Of a stretch of DNA of 64,000 nucleotides, positions 45,901 to 54,820 are shown piece after piece. The stretch spans positions 106,581,179 to 106,645,178 of the forward strand of contig NC_056527.1 in NCBI RefSeq assembly GCF_019175285.1. Direction: 5' to 3'. Position numbers and translations under genes: made by a program. The notes beneath the pieces were generated by a model. That model ran no database searches, was not told the DNA's origin, and saw only the letters and a program-made list of their open reading frames with translations. How positions within the stretch are numbered: position 1 is the stretch's first letter; each line of letters opens with the position of its first letter. Source of the DNA: Sceloporus undulatus. Taxonomy: Eukaryota; Chordata; Lepidosauria; Squamata; Phrynosomatidae.

Positions 45901-48900
45901 TGGCTATAACAATCAGCTTAATCCGGTAAGTTCCAGGCAGTCCAAGAGGTTTGGAGCCAAAATACCAGGACTCTCTTTTTGAAGTGTAAGGTTTAGTACA
46001 CTATGCTTTGGCTAGACCTTGTTCTCTTAACAGAAACTAGATATATTTATCAGAAGAGGTCACTTGTGGGGAAGAAAACTGTATCTGGTAGGGTGTGTTT
46101 GAGAGCCAATGTGCTGCATTGGTTTCAGTGCTGGAGAAGGACTCAGAAATTGATGTCACACTGCAAAAATCAATGCAGTTTGACATTGTTTTATCTGTCA
46201 TGGCTCCATCCTCTGGAAACCTGGGATCTGCAGTTTATTGTGGCACCAGAGCTCTCTGACATAGAAGGCTAAATAGCTCACAATACTGCACAGCATTATC
46301 TCACAAAACTACATAGCATTGAGCCATGGCAGTTAAAGTGGTGTCAAACTGCATTTATTCTGCATTGTAGATGCAGCTTGAGAGACCAGGATTTGACTCC
46401 TTTTTCAGCCAGGAAAACCCACGGGGTGACCTTGGGCAAGTCACACTCTCTCAGCCTTAGAAAAAGGCAATGACAAGCTGAATACAGTCAGCCCTCCATA
46501 TCCACAGATTTTTTTTCTCCACGGATTCAAGCATCCATGGCTTGAAAATATTTTTAACACAAATATACATTCCAAAAAGCAAACCTGGACTTTGCTATTT
46601 TATATAAGGGATACTATTTTACAGTGCCATTGAATTTAATGGGACTTGTGCATCCATGGATTTTGGTATCCATGGGGGTCTTGGAACCAAACCCCAGTAC
46701 ATACTGAGGGTCCACTGTATACTGAATGAAAAAAAATCTCTGGTAGAGTTGCTAAAAGTCAGCATTGACTTGAAGGCACATAGCAAGAAGAATAACAAGA
46801 AGGGTGGGTTCAGAGAGTGTAACAGGAAAGGGATGCCAAGGTAGAGAGAGGGTAGTTGGCAAATGTGTACTCCTGGTTTATTTGGGAGAGAAATTGTAGG
46901 GAAAACTGGACATTTAAACATGCAGCTTATATTTCAAGGAGGATCTGAGATAACTCTTTCTGCCTCTCCAGTGCTGGGAAACTTCCGTGGGACAGGAAAT
47001 GTACAAGCTGATGATCTTCGACTTGCTTATCATGCTGCTTGTTGTGATATTAGTAGAATTTCCAAGAAAGTAAGTTTATATATATATATATATATCTTCT
47101 GTGTTATAGGCGCTTGGTTTAAGATTTCCATTATTAGTAACTCAGGTCCAAAACAGACTGCAGAATCCAGTTTGGGACCGCTTTAACTGCCCTGTCTCAA
47201 TGCTTGGGAATACTGGGAATTGTTATTTTGTGAGACATTTAGCCTTCTCTGTCAGAGAGCTCAGGTGTCACAATAAACTACAATCCCCAGGATTCCCTAG
47301 CATTGATCCAGGGCAGTTAATGTAGTCTCAAACTGGTTTATTTCTGCAGTCTGTTTTGGACCTCAGATAACTTTTGCCAAGATGGGGGTAGGTTGCATGA
47401 TGGGTAAGGCTTTTATGTTTTCTTTTGGGTATGTAGGTTTAGTTTGACTTCAGCACTAACAGTTTGCTCTAGAAATCCCATCTTTTGTCTACTTGACCTT
47501 TAGGTAAGATCCAGGCAGCAGTGTTGCTGTCCCATTGCATTCTGGCGTTTCGGGGCTGTTTTCTCTCCTTCTGCCTCACTGCTTGGTACCCTTTATTTTT
47601 GTTTAGTTTCAAAATGAAATTTCAGCATCACCCGGTCCAACAGAGACAAACATAATAGAATTGAGATTTTTGTTAGGGTTACTGTGTCTTTGATTAATAG
47701 CTTCCCTTTTAATCCTTCTGCTTCTGGTTTTGTGTGTGTGTTCTAACATCAGAACAGCTTTACCGGTTAGACTTTTACTTGCCCCTTACTTTAGGGGTGT
47801 GTGTGACAAGGGGGCTTTCATTACTGGCTTCCTCATATGTCCCACCACTACCAAGTTTAATGTACTAAATGACACTACAGAAATAAAAAGCTGAAAGGAA
47901 TTTAAAGGGCATAAAATGTTTATCTTCAAGTCATGATCCAGATCATTCCACCAGTATTTTATTTCACTCCATCTTTATTATCTGCTAATAATAATTATAT
48001 GCTTTGTCTTTTAGGATGTTGGTAACTTTCTTGCCCTCCTGTCCATTGCTGAAATTGTTGGGGCAACAGGAGTTTATGGTGCCCTCCAATGTCCTGGACC
48101 TGGTGTATGGGCAGACCCTGTGCTGGACAGGGGCTCTTTTCTGTCCCCTACTGCCTGTACTCAACACTGTCAAATATATTGCTGTCTTCTACCTGAAAAA
48201 GGTGATACTGGGATAGAGAGAGTTCTGACAACAATGGTTTTGGGAAATGTAGTTCTGGAGTGTAACTATAAGATGGTTGGGTAAGAGAAGGAAACAAGTG
48301 TTGGGCCTCCTGACTTCTGCTCGTGAGTCCAACATACTTGCTTTCACACTCATGTACTGCTCTGACTGATCTGCCACTGAAATACCTTAGATCAATGGTT
48401 CTGAACTTTTGGTCCTCCTGGTGTTTTGGACTTCAACGTCCAGAGGCCCTAGCCAGCTTGGCCGGTCAGGAATTGTGGGAGCTGAAGATGAAAACATCTG
48501 GAAGACCAAAGTTTGGGAATCACTATATTCAAAGCTGGAGGGTGCTCATACACCTTTAAATATGTTTGTGTCTTGAAGGCACACAACAACAACAACAACA
48601 ACAGCAGCAGCAGCAAGGCACAAGACATCTGTGACTTCTTCTGCCTATTCCATCTCCATTTTTGACATCTCTCCCCTTGCCGAACGTGACACAGCTAGTG
48701 CATACAAAGTGTCCATCATGCTTTGGCAATATGATAGATAAAAATATTAATCAAGTAAAATACTTCTGATTAATTGATCCAACATTGTATTGAAGGCCTT
48801 ATTTAAAAGTTGTATGATTATTCCCTGTTTTTGACCTGAGTGTTGGACTTACTGGAGGGCAACAGGTATTTTTTTATCATTGAAAACACTGGCTGCTTTG

Positions 48901-51744
48901 GGTGACATTCTCTAACCTATACCTTGGGAAAGATACTTTTTGGACTATGATATCTGGAATCCCTATACTCTAGGAGCTGTAATTTCTGAAGTTTTGCTCA
49001 AGCCATACCATGCCAATATCTCTTCTGATCTCTGAACAGATTGGGAACTAGCAGGATCAGTACTAGTGGCCAAGCCCATTAGGCTGAATGAAATGGTTAC
49101 ATCAGGTGTAAGTTCTTTGGTTTGGCGTCTGAAGAAGGGGCAGCAAATTGTGTGTGTGTATATTGCTTCTAGGGACATTGTGGATTTCTCTCTCTCAGGT
49201 GTCCAAATAACTCAACCAACCCTTGACCCAGTGGCAAAGGCTGGCATTGACTAGTGGCACAGACCTATTAGACTTAGGGCCAGCTCAATCTCAAATGGCT
49301 TGGGGAATTTACAGCTCCTAGTGTATGGGGATTCCAGATATTAATGCATGGTTTATCTCCTGCTAGACATTTGCCGTTTCAATGGATTCTCCTGGGAAGG
49401 GCATGGATGGGGTTACAGCAGGAAAGTCAGGAGTCTGGCCCCATGAGCTTTTGGTTGTTGTCTTCCCTTTTGGTTCTAGCTCACCCTCTTTGCTAACTGC
49501 CGCCCTGCTGACCGGACCTTCCGTGCCTCCAGCTCCAATTTCTTCTTTCTCTTGGTTTTGCTCTTGGGTCTGACAATTTCCTGCATTCCTGCCCTATACA
49601 GCATGTTTGTGTAAGTACAATAACAACACCTTCTCACACAGGGCCACTGCAAATCCTAAAAAGGAGCTACTTGTTCAAATGCCATGCAAACTCACAAGAG
49701 ATATTGTTGTTGTTGGAAAACCTGTGCCACTTAATTAGAAGGAGAACTAGACAAACTATAAGGTTGTTTGGCATGGTCAGGTATTAAATGGGCAAAATGC
49801 ACTCCTAGGCCTGCCTGCAGTTCCCAAGGCTGATTTTGTGGCCTTCAGCCCCTCCAGACTCCCCATACTTCTCTTTTTCTGGCCATAAAATAGGGTGAAT
49901 TGCCTCTGTAAGAGTTTGCTGTTGTGTGCGTTCCAGTTGTTTCCAATGTACGGTGACCCTAAGCCAACCCTATCAGAGGGGTTTCTTGGCAAGATTGGTT
50001 CAGGGAAGGTGGCCATCACTTTCCTGTGAGGCTGAGAAGGTGTGATTTCCCTAAGGCACCCAGATGTTTTTCATGGCTGAATTGAGATCTGAGTCCTAAT
50101 CTTGTGGAGTCCTAATCCAGCACTCAAACCACTATACTAGTTTGGCTCTCATTCTAGGAATTAAAATTAATATTCTGAATAGGTTTCAAGACCCCCTTGC
50201 ACTGTTTAACATCAGGGAATACCTGTTTTTCAAAACCAAAGATGGGTCTCCAGTTGCTTTTGGTTTTCTTCCCCATTTTCTGGCAATCTGTTCTGTCTGC
50301 TAGAAATGCTTCAGTCTTCTCTTGCTTTTCTCCTCCAGCATGCGCCCTTCCAAGGCTTGTGGCCCATTCCAGGGTGAGCCCACCATGTGGAACACTGTCA
50401 GCAGTGCTATATCAGAATTACCCAACACTGCCAGGGTCTTCCTTGGATTTGTGGGCTCTCTAGCATTTGCTGTTCCTTTGTTCCTGATACTGAGGTGAGT
50501 AGGGAATAGGTGTCTTCCAGATTTTGTTCTGTTTCCTGAGGCAGAGCAAAATTGTGAACAGTTGTCTTTTTTGGACTACAACAGTCATGGCAATTCGAGG
50601 GGAGGGAGTATTCTGGAGGTGGTGGACCTGAAAGGTTATTTTCCAAGTGCTGAGATGGGAGAAGGGAAGGAAAACAAAGGGCTTTGAGTCCTAGAGTCCT
50701 GCATCTGATGAAACAAAGCACCAGTGTTGCCAATTTCCAGGGAATTCCCCAACATCCGAGGAATTTAATTAATTTCTTTCCAGGGATTTTGTCTGAATAA
50801 TAATAAATATTGGGGAATTCTGTGGAATTTGGTAAAACATTCTGGGGATATATTTTTGAGGCTTGTTGGCAACACTGCAAAGCACTCTGTTCTTACATTT
50901 GTCTCTTTTCTTTTGCATGCCCTCCTCTAAGCATCCTCATGTTCTACCTTAAGGCATGGGCTGACTCCTATAGCTCTGTGGTCAAAGGCCTCAAAGGACA
51001 GCTCCGTCTGGTGAGTGGTTCATAAAGAACATTTTCATAGAATTAGCAAGGAACTGTAATTCCAGAATGAGTTGATTGAGGGTTGACAACTGGTACGCAG
51101 AAGGGCTAAAGAATGAATGTCCGGATTAACACCAGAATCAGAATGACACAACCAGAGCCAAATCTATGGTGGCAGAAGTGAAGGTGGCTGTAGTGGCAAG
51201 AAGAAAGAGGTCATGGTTGCTGTTGCTGCTATTATATTTTTGTTGTTATCCTCCTGTCTTTTCCCCAGTGTGAGACAATGTTAAACGTTTTTTTTGGGGT
51301 GGGGGGGGTGGGATATATATATATATTGTGTGACCTGGAAAGGCAGGAGTGATTTGCATGTGTTTTGTTGGTTGCTAATGGCAGGCCTCAGGGTGGGAGG
51401 GTCTGCAAAAGAGGATTAGTGTCATAATCTTCCCTTGTAAAATGGCAGGCAGATCTCAGTGATGTGAACAGATACTAAAACAATGTTAGAGATGGCATGA
51501 TGGGAAAAATAGTTGTATTGATCCAGTAACAGCTGTCCTCAAATCCTCCAGATGTGCAGCACTAAAACTTCTACTATCCCAGGCTACTTGCCTGAAGTTG
51601 TAGTTCAGAACATCTGGATTGTGGAAAGACGACAAGTATGTGATGATGGATAAGAATATTTTCACTAGTTTTCTCTTCTCTTTCACTCAGGTGGGCCAAG
51701 ACAAGCTATTCCTAGTGAAACAGATCTCTGAGCTGAGCCAATGA
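33919..51744 (+). CDS. TMC4: TMC4, transmembrane channel-like protein 4 (16 coding exons)
   Basis: Exons: 33919-33967, 37195-37429, 38472-38620, 38723-38884, 40497-40582, 40667-40812, 40928-41075, 42878-43051, 43739-43902, 45799-45925, 46972-47069, 48015-48201, 49480-49610, 50339-50494, 50932-51010, 51691-51744. All join in phase to 714 aa (human about 712). The N-terminal half is charged and cytoplasmic. Hydrophobic segments begin with [18 protein letters not shown] and recur in exons 6, 8, 9, 10, 11, 12, 13 and 14. The TMC signature [13 protein letters not shown] opens exon 11. Tissue-restricted membrane protein; mammalian TMC4 is reported as a voltage-dependent chloride channel. The first exon ([16 protein letters not shown]) is an inference from Kozak context, donor and phase; all other exons are clear homologues. 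TMC4 rather than another paralogue is supported by synteny. Confidence 0.93.
34236..36708 (+). repeat. Near-identical direct repeat around an assembly gap (TMC4 intron 1)
   Basis: Copy 1 (34236-35463, 1228 bp) and copy 2 (35489-36708, about 1220 bp) are almost the same sequence, separated only by 25 N (35464-35488). Differences are mainly single-base gains and losses in short runs, the pattern of uncorrected long reads. Both copies start at 'acatttctttaagtgttttt' and copy 1 ends at the gap just where copy 2 passes 'aggtcctcttgc'. An assembly artefact is more likely than a real tandem duplication. Confidence 0.85.
36275..36996 (+). mobile_element. Solo LTR fossil (retrovirus/LTR-type), with partial artefactual copy at 35031-35463
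   Basis: The element starts TGTCAGGATCTGACATG and ends CATCCAGTACATGACA, the TG...CA form of LTRs, and is about 722 bp. It contains a TATA-like TATAAAAAGAG (about 36575-36585) and poly(A)-signal-like AATAAA motifs. It is flanked by a perfect 5-bp target duplication CCCAG (36270-36274 and 36997-37001). No internal coding region adjoins it, so it is a solo LTR, a fossil left by recombination. It was inserted into an older palindromic MITE ('actacaactcccagaatccc' continues as 'cagccaacatagcactgg'). Family and age are not resolved; intact duplication argues against great age. Confidence 0.7.
37960..38205 (+). repeat. tRNA-headed SINE (5' truncated)
   Basis: It shows 'tgttcaaatcccagctcagc' (box B region), 'cccattgggtgaccttagg', 'accaagaaaatcccatgat' and 'acttgaaggcacacaacacc'. 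It lies between TMC4 exons 2 and 3. Confidence 0.75.
39458..39785 (+). repeat. tRNA-headed SINE interrupted by a (CTA)n run and an L2-like tail
   Basis: Head: 'catggtgcaatggtttgagc' and box B 'ggtttgattcc'. After 'gtggaaacccac' comes a CTA microsatellite (39543-39572) and 'aatttatttatattccacct...ggcagattacaaca', an L2-like tail in reverse. The SINE body resumes at 'ctttggcaagtaacacactc' and ends 'acttgaaggcacacaacacc'. A C run (39857-39880) follows. Located in TMC4 intron 4. Confidence 0.7.
39998..40128. repeat. Palindromic hAT-type MITE ('ctgggaatcatg' family)
   Basis: Ends 'actgggaatcatgtgccctt' and 'ggctgcatgattccctccc' are near inverse complements, with 'aggaatgctgggatttgca' inside. It is a diverged relative of 2313-2446. 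Confidence 0.6.
41315..41540 (+). repeat. tRNA-headed SINE, near full length
   Basis: Head 'gtgaagtggttttgagtcct', box B 'gggttcaattccc', body 'aacccactgggtgaccttgg', 'cgctctcagcctcaagtaat' and tail 'gacttgaaggcacaacaata'. Located in TMC4 intron 7. Confidence 0.8.
42190..42422 (+). repeat. tRNA-headed SINE, near full length
   Basis: Head 'gaggcatagtggtttgagcg' (box A), box B 'gagttcaaatcc', body 'aggtgaccttggtcaagtca' and tail 'gacttgaagacacacaacaa'. Also in TMC4 intron 7. Confidence 0.8.
43118..43280 (-). repeat. CR1 LINE short fragment
   Basis: It begins with the CR1 3' end ('cataatcataaagttggaaa') and jumps to 'cagtgcccagaactaaacat' and 'gagcaaagcagaatagac', blocks that are far apart in a complete CR1. 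It is therefore an internally deleted relic. Confidence 0.6.
43281..43436 (+). repeat. 72-bp direct repeat at a second assembly gap
   Basis: The unit 43281-43352 (starts gcctcttgattttatcat, ends ggaaaatggggga) repeats from 43353 and is interrupted by 10 N (43406-43415) exactly before 'gccctggaaaatggggga'. The two copies are identical where readable. As with the larger gap in this intron-rich gene, a local mis-join is the simplest explanation. Confidence 0.8.
44189..44792. repeat. Two palindromic MITEs (TMC4 intron 9)
   Basis: Bases 44189-44392 have ends 'gggacctttttgcactacac' and a complementary 'tctgaaagggccc', with 'aactgccatggttccatcct' inside. Bases 44580-44792 are a well-preserved copy of the main family: 'ggctgcatccacactgcaga' at the left and 'ctgctgtgcagatgcagcc' at the right. 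Confidence 0.7.
45172..45471. mobile_element. 300-bp fold-back element (TMC4 intron 9)
   Basis: Almost the entire block is one inverted repeat: the left arm 45172-45318 ('gactttatcatacggaggaa', 'gtggctaagattatcaca', 'cccaggaataaccagcaaca') mirrors the right arm 45333-45471 ('ttgttgctggttaatccc', 'gtgataatcttagccacg', 'tttgataaagtccat'). The loop is about 15-30 nt. It is unlike the other palindromes in this window and lacks coding capacity. Terminal and target sites are not clear. Confidence 0.75.
46155..46378. repeat. Palindromic 'cagtttgacattg' MITE
   Basis: The left end 'cactgcaaaaatcaatgcag' and right end 'ctgcatttattctgcattgt' are near complements. The centre has 'ccagagctctctgacataga' and 'gccatggcagttaaagtgg'. 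Confidence 0.65.
46378..46797 (+). repeat. tRNA-headed SINE split by a pogo-type MITE
   Basis: The SINE body runs to 46484 ('acccacggggtgaccttggg', 'cacactctctcagccttag') and resumes after 46719 ('gtagagttgctaaaagtcag', 'ttgacttgaaggcacatag', ACA-like tail). The MITE at 46485-46717 lies between the halves, so the SINE is older. Confidence 0.75.
46485..46717. mobile_element. Pogo/Tigger-like MITE, copy 2
   Basis: Ends CAGTCAGCCCTCCATATCCA and 'actgagggtccactg', flanked by TA. The interior repeats the family motifs 'cacggattcaagcatccatg' and 'tggggg.tcttggaaccaa'. Confidence 0.8.
47145..47366. repeat. Palindromic 'ggtccaaaacagactgcag' MITE
   Basis: The ends 'aggtccaaaacagactgcag' and 'ctgcagtctgttttggacct' are perfect inverse complements. 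Inside are 'tcagagagctcaggtg' and matching 'gcccagaattccctagc'-type blocks. Same family as 14562-14780, 44580-44792 and 56108-56325. Confidence 0.75.
48393..48620. repeat. Palindromic hAT-type MITE and SINE tail
   Basis: Bases 48393-48525: 'aatggttctgaacttttggt' mirrored by 'gaccaaagtttgggaatcac', with 'ttggacttcaacgtccagag' inside. Bases about 48565-48620: a SINE tail 'tgtcttgaaggcacacaac' followed by AAC and AGC repeats. Both are in TMC4 intron 12. Confidence 0.65.
49909..50150 (-). repeat. tRNA-headed SINE, minus orientation
   Basis: Starting from the tail complement 'ctgttgtgtgcgttccagtt', it shows 'cagaggggtttcttggcaag', 'ctgtgaggctgagaaggtgt' and the head complement 'actcaaaccactatactagt'. 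Located in TMC4 intron 13. Confidence 0.75.
50722..50877. mobile_element. hAT MITE with perfect 8-bp target duplication
   Basis: Terminal inverted repeats CAGTGTTGCCAA (50722) and TTGGCAACACTG (to 50877) are flanked by a perfect 8-bp direct repeat CAAAGCAC (50714-50721 and 50878-50885). The inner AT-rich part has mirrored 'ggaattccccaacat' and 'attggggaattctgtgg'. It lies in TMC4 intron 14, 47 bp from the exon-15 acceptor. Confidence 0.85.
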
Positions 51745-52139
51745 AACAGAAGCTTGTGCAACAAGATGCATCTTTTCTTTCTGGAAATAATTTAAAGATA
51801 TCATTGCGTGTGTGTGTGTGATTTACTGTATTGATTCTCCAGTTCTTGACCATCGTTCAAGTCCTGGATGCTTCAAACCTTGTCTGTTTTGCAGTTCTCC
51901 TAAAAATGGTTTCTGGCCACATTTGTTCTTCCATATGTGTATTTTTAAATCTTGTGAGGGGCAGAATATGTCCTGTTGTGCCAACCTTGTACCATAATGT
52001 GATGTGATCCTTCTAGATATAGTTACCATATTGGAGTTTGAATTGTAACATTCCACTTTGTACATTGTTGTGTTAGGTAGGGCTTGGCATTATTTGAGTA
52101 AGTAGGGTATTATGATTAGATGTATTAGTTTTAAGGATG

Positions 52140-52262
52140 AAGGGAGGGAATAATGGGATTTGTTTTACTGTGTTGTATGTTTCATTGTTGTAAGCCGCTT
52201 CGATCTTATTGAAGAGGTGGGATAGAAATAAATTTTATTATTATTATTATTATTATTATTAT
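52140..52262 (+). repeat. L2-like LINE tail with (TTA)n
   Basis: The motif 'ttgtaagccgcttcgatctt' and 'gaggtgggatagaaataaat' is followed by TTA repeats (52229-52261). Confidence 0.6.
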
Positions 52263-52611
52263 GAATAAAAGATTAAGCATTCACATTCAGAATCAAAATT
52301 CTGCTAAACTTTGACACTTGTATTGAAGATGTGAAACTTCCAAACTTTTACGGTAATTGTTGTTTTCATAAAAAGATGCATAAATGCTGAGACTCTGGGA
52401 ACAAAACTAAGAAAATATTGATTCAAAATCTTGTAAGATTCACCAATCCCTGCGTTAGGAAGATTCTGCCAATTGCACATGTAAAATTTGTGTGGATTCA
52501 AGTTCCAGTCCATTTTAGGTTTATCTGACAGCAAATCCAACAGCCTTTAGTGGTCTCTATGTAGACTTGTCCATTATTTATTATTTAGAGTATTTATACC
52601 CCACTTTATCA

Positions 52612-53122
52612 TAGAATCATAGAGTTGGAAGAGACCACAAGGGCCATCCAGTCCAACCCCATTCTGCCATGCAGGAAATCCAAATAAAAGCATCCCCAAC
52701 AGATTGCCATCCAGCCTCTGCTTAAAGACCTCCAAGGAAGGAGACTCCACTATACTCCAAGGAAGGAGTGTGTTCCACTGTTGAACAGCCCTTACTGTCA
52801 GGATGTTCTTCCTAATGTTGAACTGGAATCTCTTTTCCTGGAGCTTGCATCCATTGCTCCGGGTCCTGTTCTCTGGAGCAGCAGAAAACAAGCTTGCTCC
52901 CTCCTCAATATGACATCCCTTCAAATATTTAAACAGGGCTATCATATCACCTCTTAACCTTCTTTTCTCCAGGCTAAACATCCCCAGCTCCCTAAGTCGT
53001 TCCTCATAGGGCATGGTTTGCAGGCCCTTCACCATTTTAGTCGCCCTCCTTTGGACACGCTCCAGTTTCTCAATGTCCTTTTTGAATTGTGGTGCCCAGA
53101 ACTGGACACAATATTCCAGGTG
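52612..53122 (-). repeat. CR1 LINE 3' fragment, minus orientation
   Basis: Minus-strand translation gives a long, nearly open CR1 ORF2 C terminus: [58 protein letters not shown] and [17 protein letters not shown]. The 3' end at the left has 'catagaatcatagagttgga' and 'ccagtccaaccccattctgc'. Less decayed than the CR1 at 18335-19495, hence probably younger. Confidence 0.9.
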
Positions 53123-53139
53123 CTCACATTGTTAATTAG

Positions 53140-53143
53140 ACAT

Positions 53144-53190
<47 letters not shown>

Positions 53191-53325
53191 TATTATCCTT
53201 TATTTATGCAGTGCTGTATGCCACCATTCATTCTCTGAAGATGGCAGCCACAGATGCCGGCAAAATGTCAGGAATAAACTCTCCTAGAACATGGCCACAT
53301 AGTCCAAAAACCCACAAAAAAACTA
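53140..53325 (+). repeat. (ATC)n microsatellite and Penelope-like tail candidate
   Basis: Fifteen or so ATC repeats span 53142-53190. Bases about 53215-53320 read 'tctgaagatggcagccacag', 'gatgccggcaaaatgtcagg' and 'agaacatggccacatagtcc', a motif I associate with Penelope-like retroelements of lizards. The Penelope assignment rests on recall only. Confidence 0.45.
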
Positions 53326-53914
53326 AGGTCCAGTTTTATTTTCTCCTGTTTAGAAGTTTTACCATCTTTATCGTCACCGTTAATTTATCTAAGTTCAGTA
53401 TATCAGCATTTCAGAGTGGTTTGGATTTTTTTTTTTTTTGAGTATGTGGGTTTTAGTTATGCTTTTAACTCTTGTACATTTCATGTGGTTTTTTTTAAAT
53501 CATGTGTAGATGGGGTCTTTATTAACAATAATTTCCACTCTTATTTACAACTTATCATTGACATGTTTAAATATATCCATATTCATCCTTTTCCGTTTTG
53601 TCATTTTTACATCCAGTCACACCAAACATGGATTATTTATAACTCATTGTTACATTTCCTTTTTTAAAAAAAATTATTGATTAAAAAACAACAACACATC
53701 CATGATTAAATGCAAATAACATCCATCCCTAACTAGTTTTCTACACATACAGTACTGCACTTCCAAAGGTCATTTCTCTTCCATCCTGAGGGAAAGGCAG
53801 CCCACAAATGGAACACATTTTATTGGCAATTCCCCTCATTCTTTGTTTTTGCCGTGGCAGCCATGATCCTCTGAGGCTGAGAGAGAGTGACTTCAAACCC
53901 AGTGGACTCCAGCA

Positions 53915-54210
53915 TTTTGTGTGTATTTTTATTTCTTTATGTTTTAGTTATTTATCATATTCTTGTATTATTTATTTATTTATCTTTGGTATTTCTGTAT
54001 TTATTGATTTATTTCTGTATTTGTTTTATTTATTGCATTTTTGAATTTATTATTTATATATTTATATATTATTTATTTATTGTATTGTTTATTTTGTATT
54101 ATTTATTTATTTATCTTTTGTATTTCTGTATTAATTACTGATTTATTTCTGTATTTATTATTTATATATTTTTGTATTATTTTTGTATTTATTTATTTAT
54201 GCAAATTTTG
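53915..54210 (+). repeat. TTTATTTA-rich low-complexity run
   Basis: A degenerate series of TTTATTTA, TTTGTATT and TTTCTGTATT words, with almost no G or C, directly 5' of the LENG1 CpG island. Open frames across it are low-complexity artefacts. Confidence 0.75.
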
Positions 54211-54229
54211 TATTTTGAAGGGACTGAAT

Positions 54230-54820
54230 ACTCGACGTGACGTAAGCACCGGAAATGACGTATGCACCTTGCTCTCGTCATGTTCGGTCATTGAGGCGAA
54301 CGATCGACATTACTATTCTTTTAAATCGCACGTTCCCTCAATTAGAGGCGCCTAAACCTCCACCAATCCCAGCAAAGGGTTCGTCGTGCGAGAGCCAATC
54401 AGATCGAAGGGCGTTACCGAGGGCGTGATGACGCAAAAGGCACGCACGCAGACACGGCGCAAGGAACGCAAACGGATCACACCAATCAGGAGAGTCTCCA
54501 TTCCTCGGAAGCGGAAGTTGCAGGGTCCCGAAGCAAGAAGGTCTCTTGGAGCTGCAGCGAGGAGGATGAATATCCTTCCGAAGAAGTCGTGGCACGTGCG
54601 GAACAAGGACAATGTGGCGCGGGTGCGGCGGGACGAAGCGGAGGCCGAAGCGCAGCGGCAGAAGAAGGAGGCCCGAGTCCTGCTTGCGGAGCAGGAGGCA
54701 AGTGGTTGTCACTGCGCATGCGCGGAAGAGGCGGTGTTGTAGTGTTGAGGCAGCGCCGCGCATGCGCTCTTTTCCTAGCTTCGAGCTGAGGGAAAGGACT
54801 CAATTGCGCATGCGCTGTAC
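54230..54820 (+). promoter_or_regulatory. LENG1: LENG1 CpG-island promoter with CRE/ETS cluster
   Basis: GC content and CpG density rise sharply here. Two CRE-like sites, TGACGTAA (54238-54245) and TGACGTAT (54256-54263), flank an ETS site CCGGAAAT (54249-54256). Another CGGAAGCGGAAG ETS cluster lies at about 54507-54518, 50 bp before the start codon. There is no TATA box. The frame is open in phase from 54386 to the start codon, so an N-terminal extension is formally possible, but LENG1 homologues start at MNILPKKSW. Confidence 0.65.

Larger units (their letters stand above)
51745..54229 (+). other. TMC4 3' UTR and TMC4-LENG1 intergenic region
   Basis: TMC4 ends at 51744. Candidate poly(A) signals are AATAAA motifs near 52227 and 52263, the first inside a repeat tail. 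The rest holds an L2-like tail, a CR1 fragment, an ATC microsatellite, a Penelope-like tail candidate and an AT-rich run, listed separately. No other gene is seen. Confidence 0.5.

Noticed and set aside
52574-53035. 153-codon open frame on the minus strand
   Set aside because: It is the C terminus of CR1 ORF2; repeat, not a host gene.
53808-54355. Frames rich in Leu, Ile, Tyr and Phe that look like membrane proteins
   Set aside because: Low-complexity TTTATTTA sequence; no homology and no splice context.
54338-54803. Long antisense frames over LENG1 exon 1
   Set aside because: High GC over a CpG island lengthens frames on every strand; the sense strand encodes LENG1.
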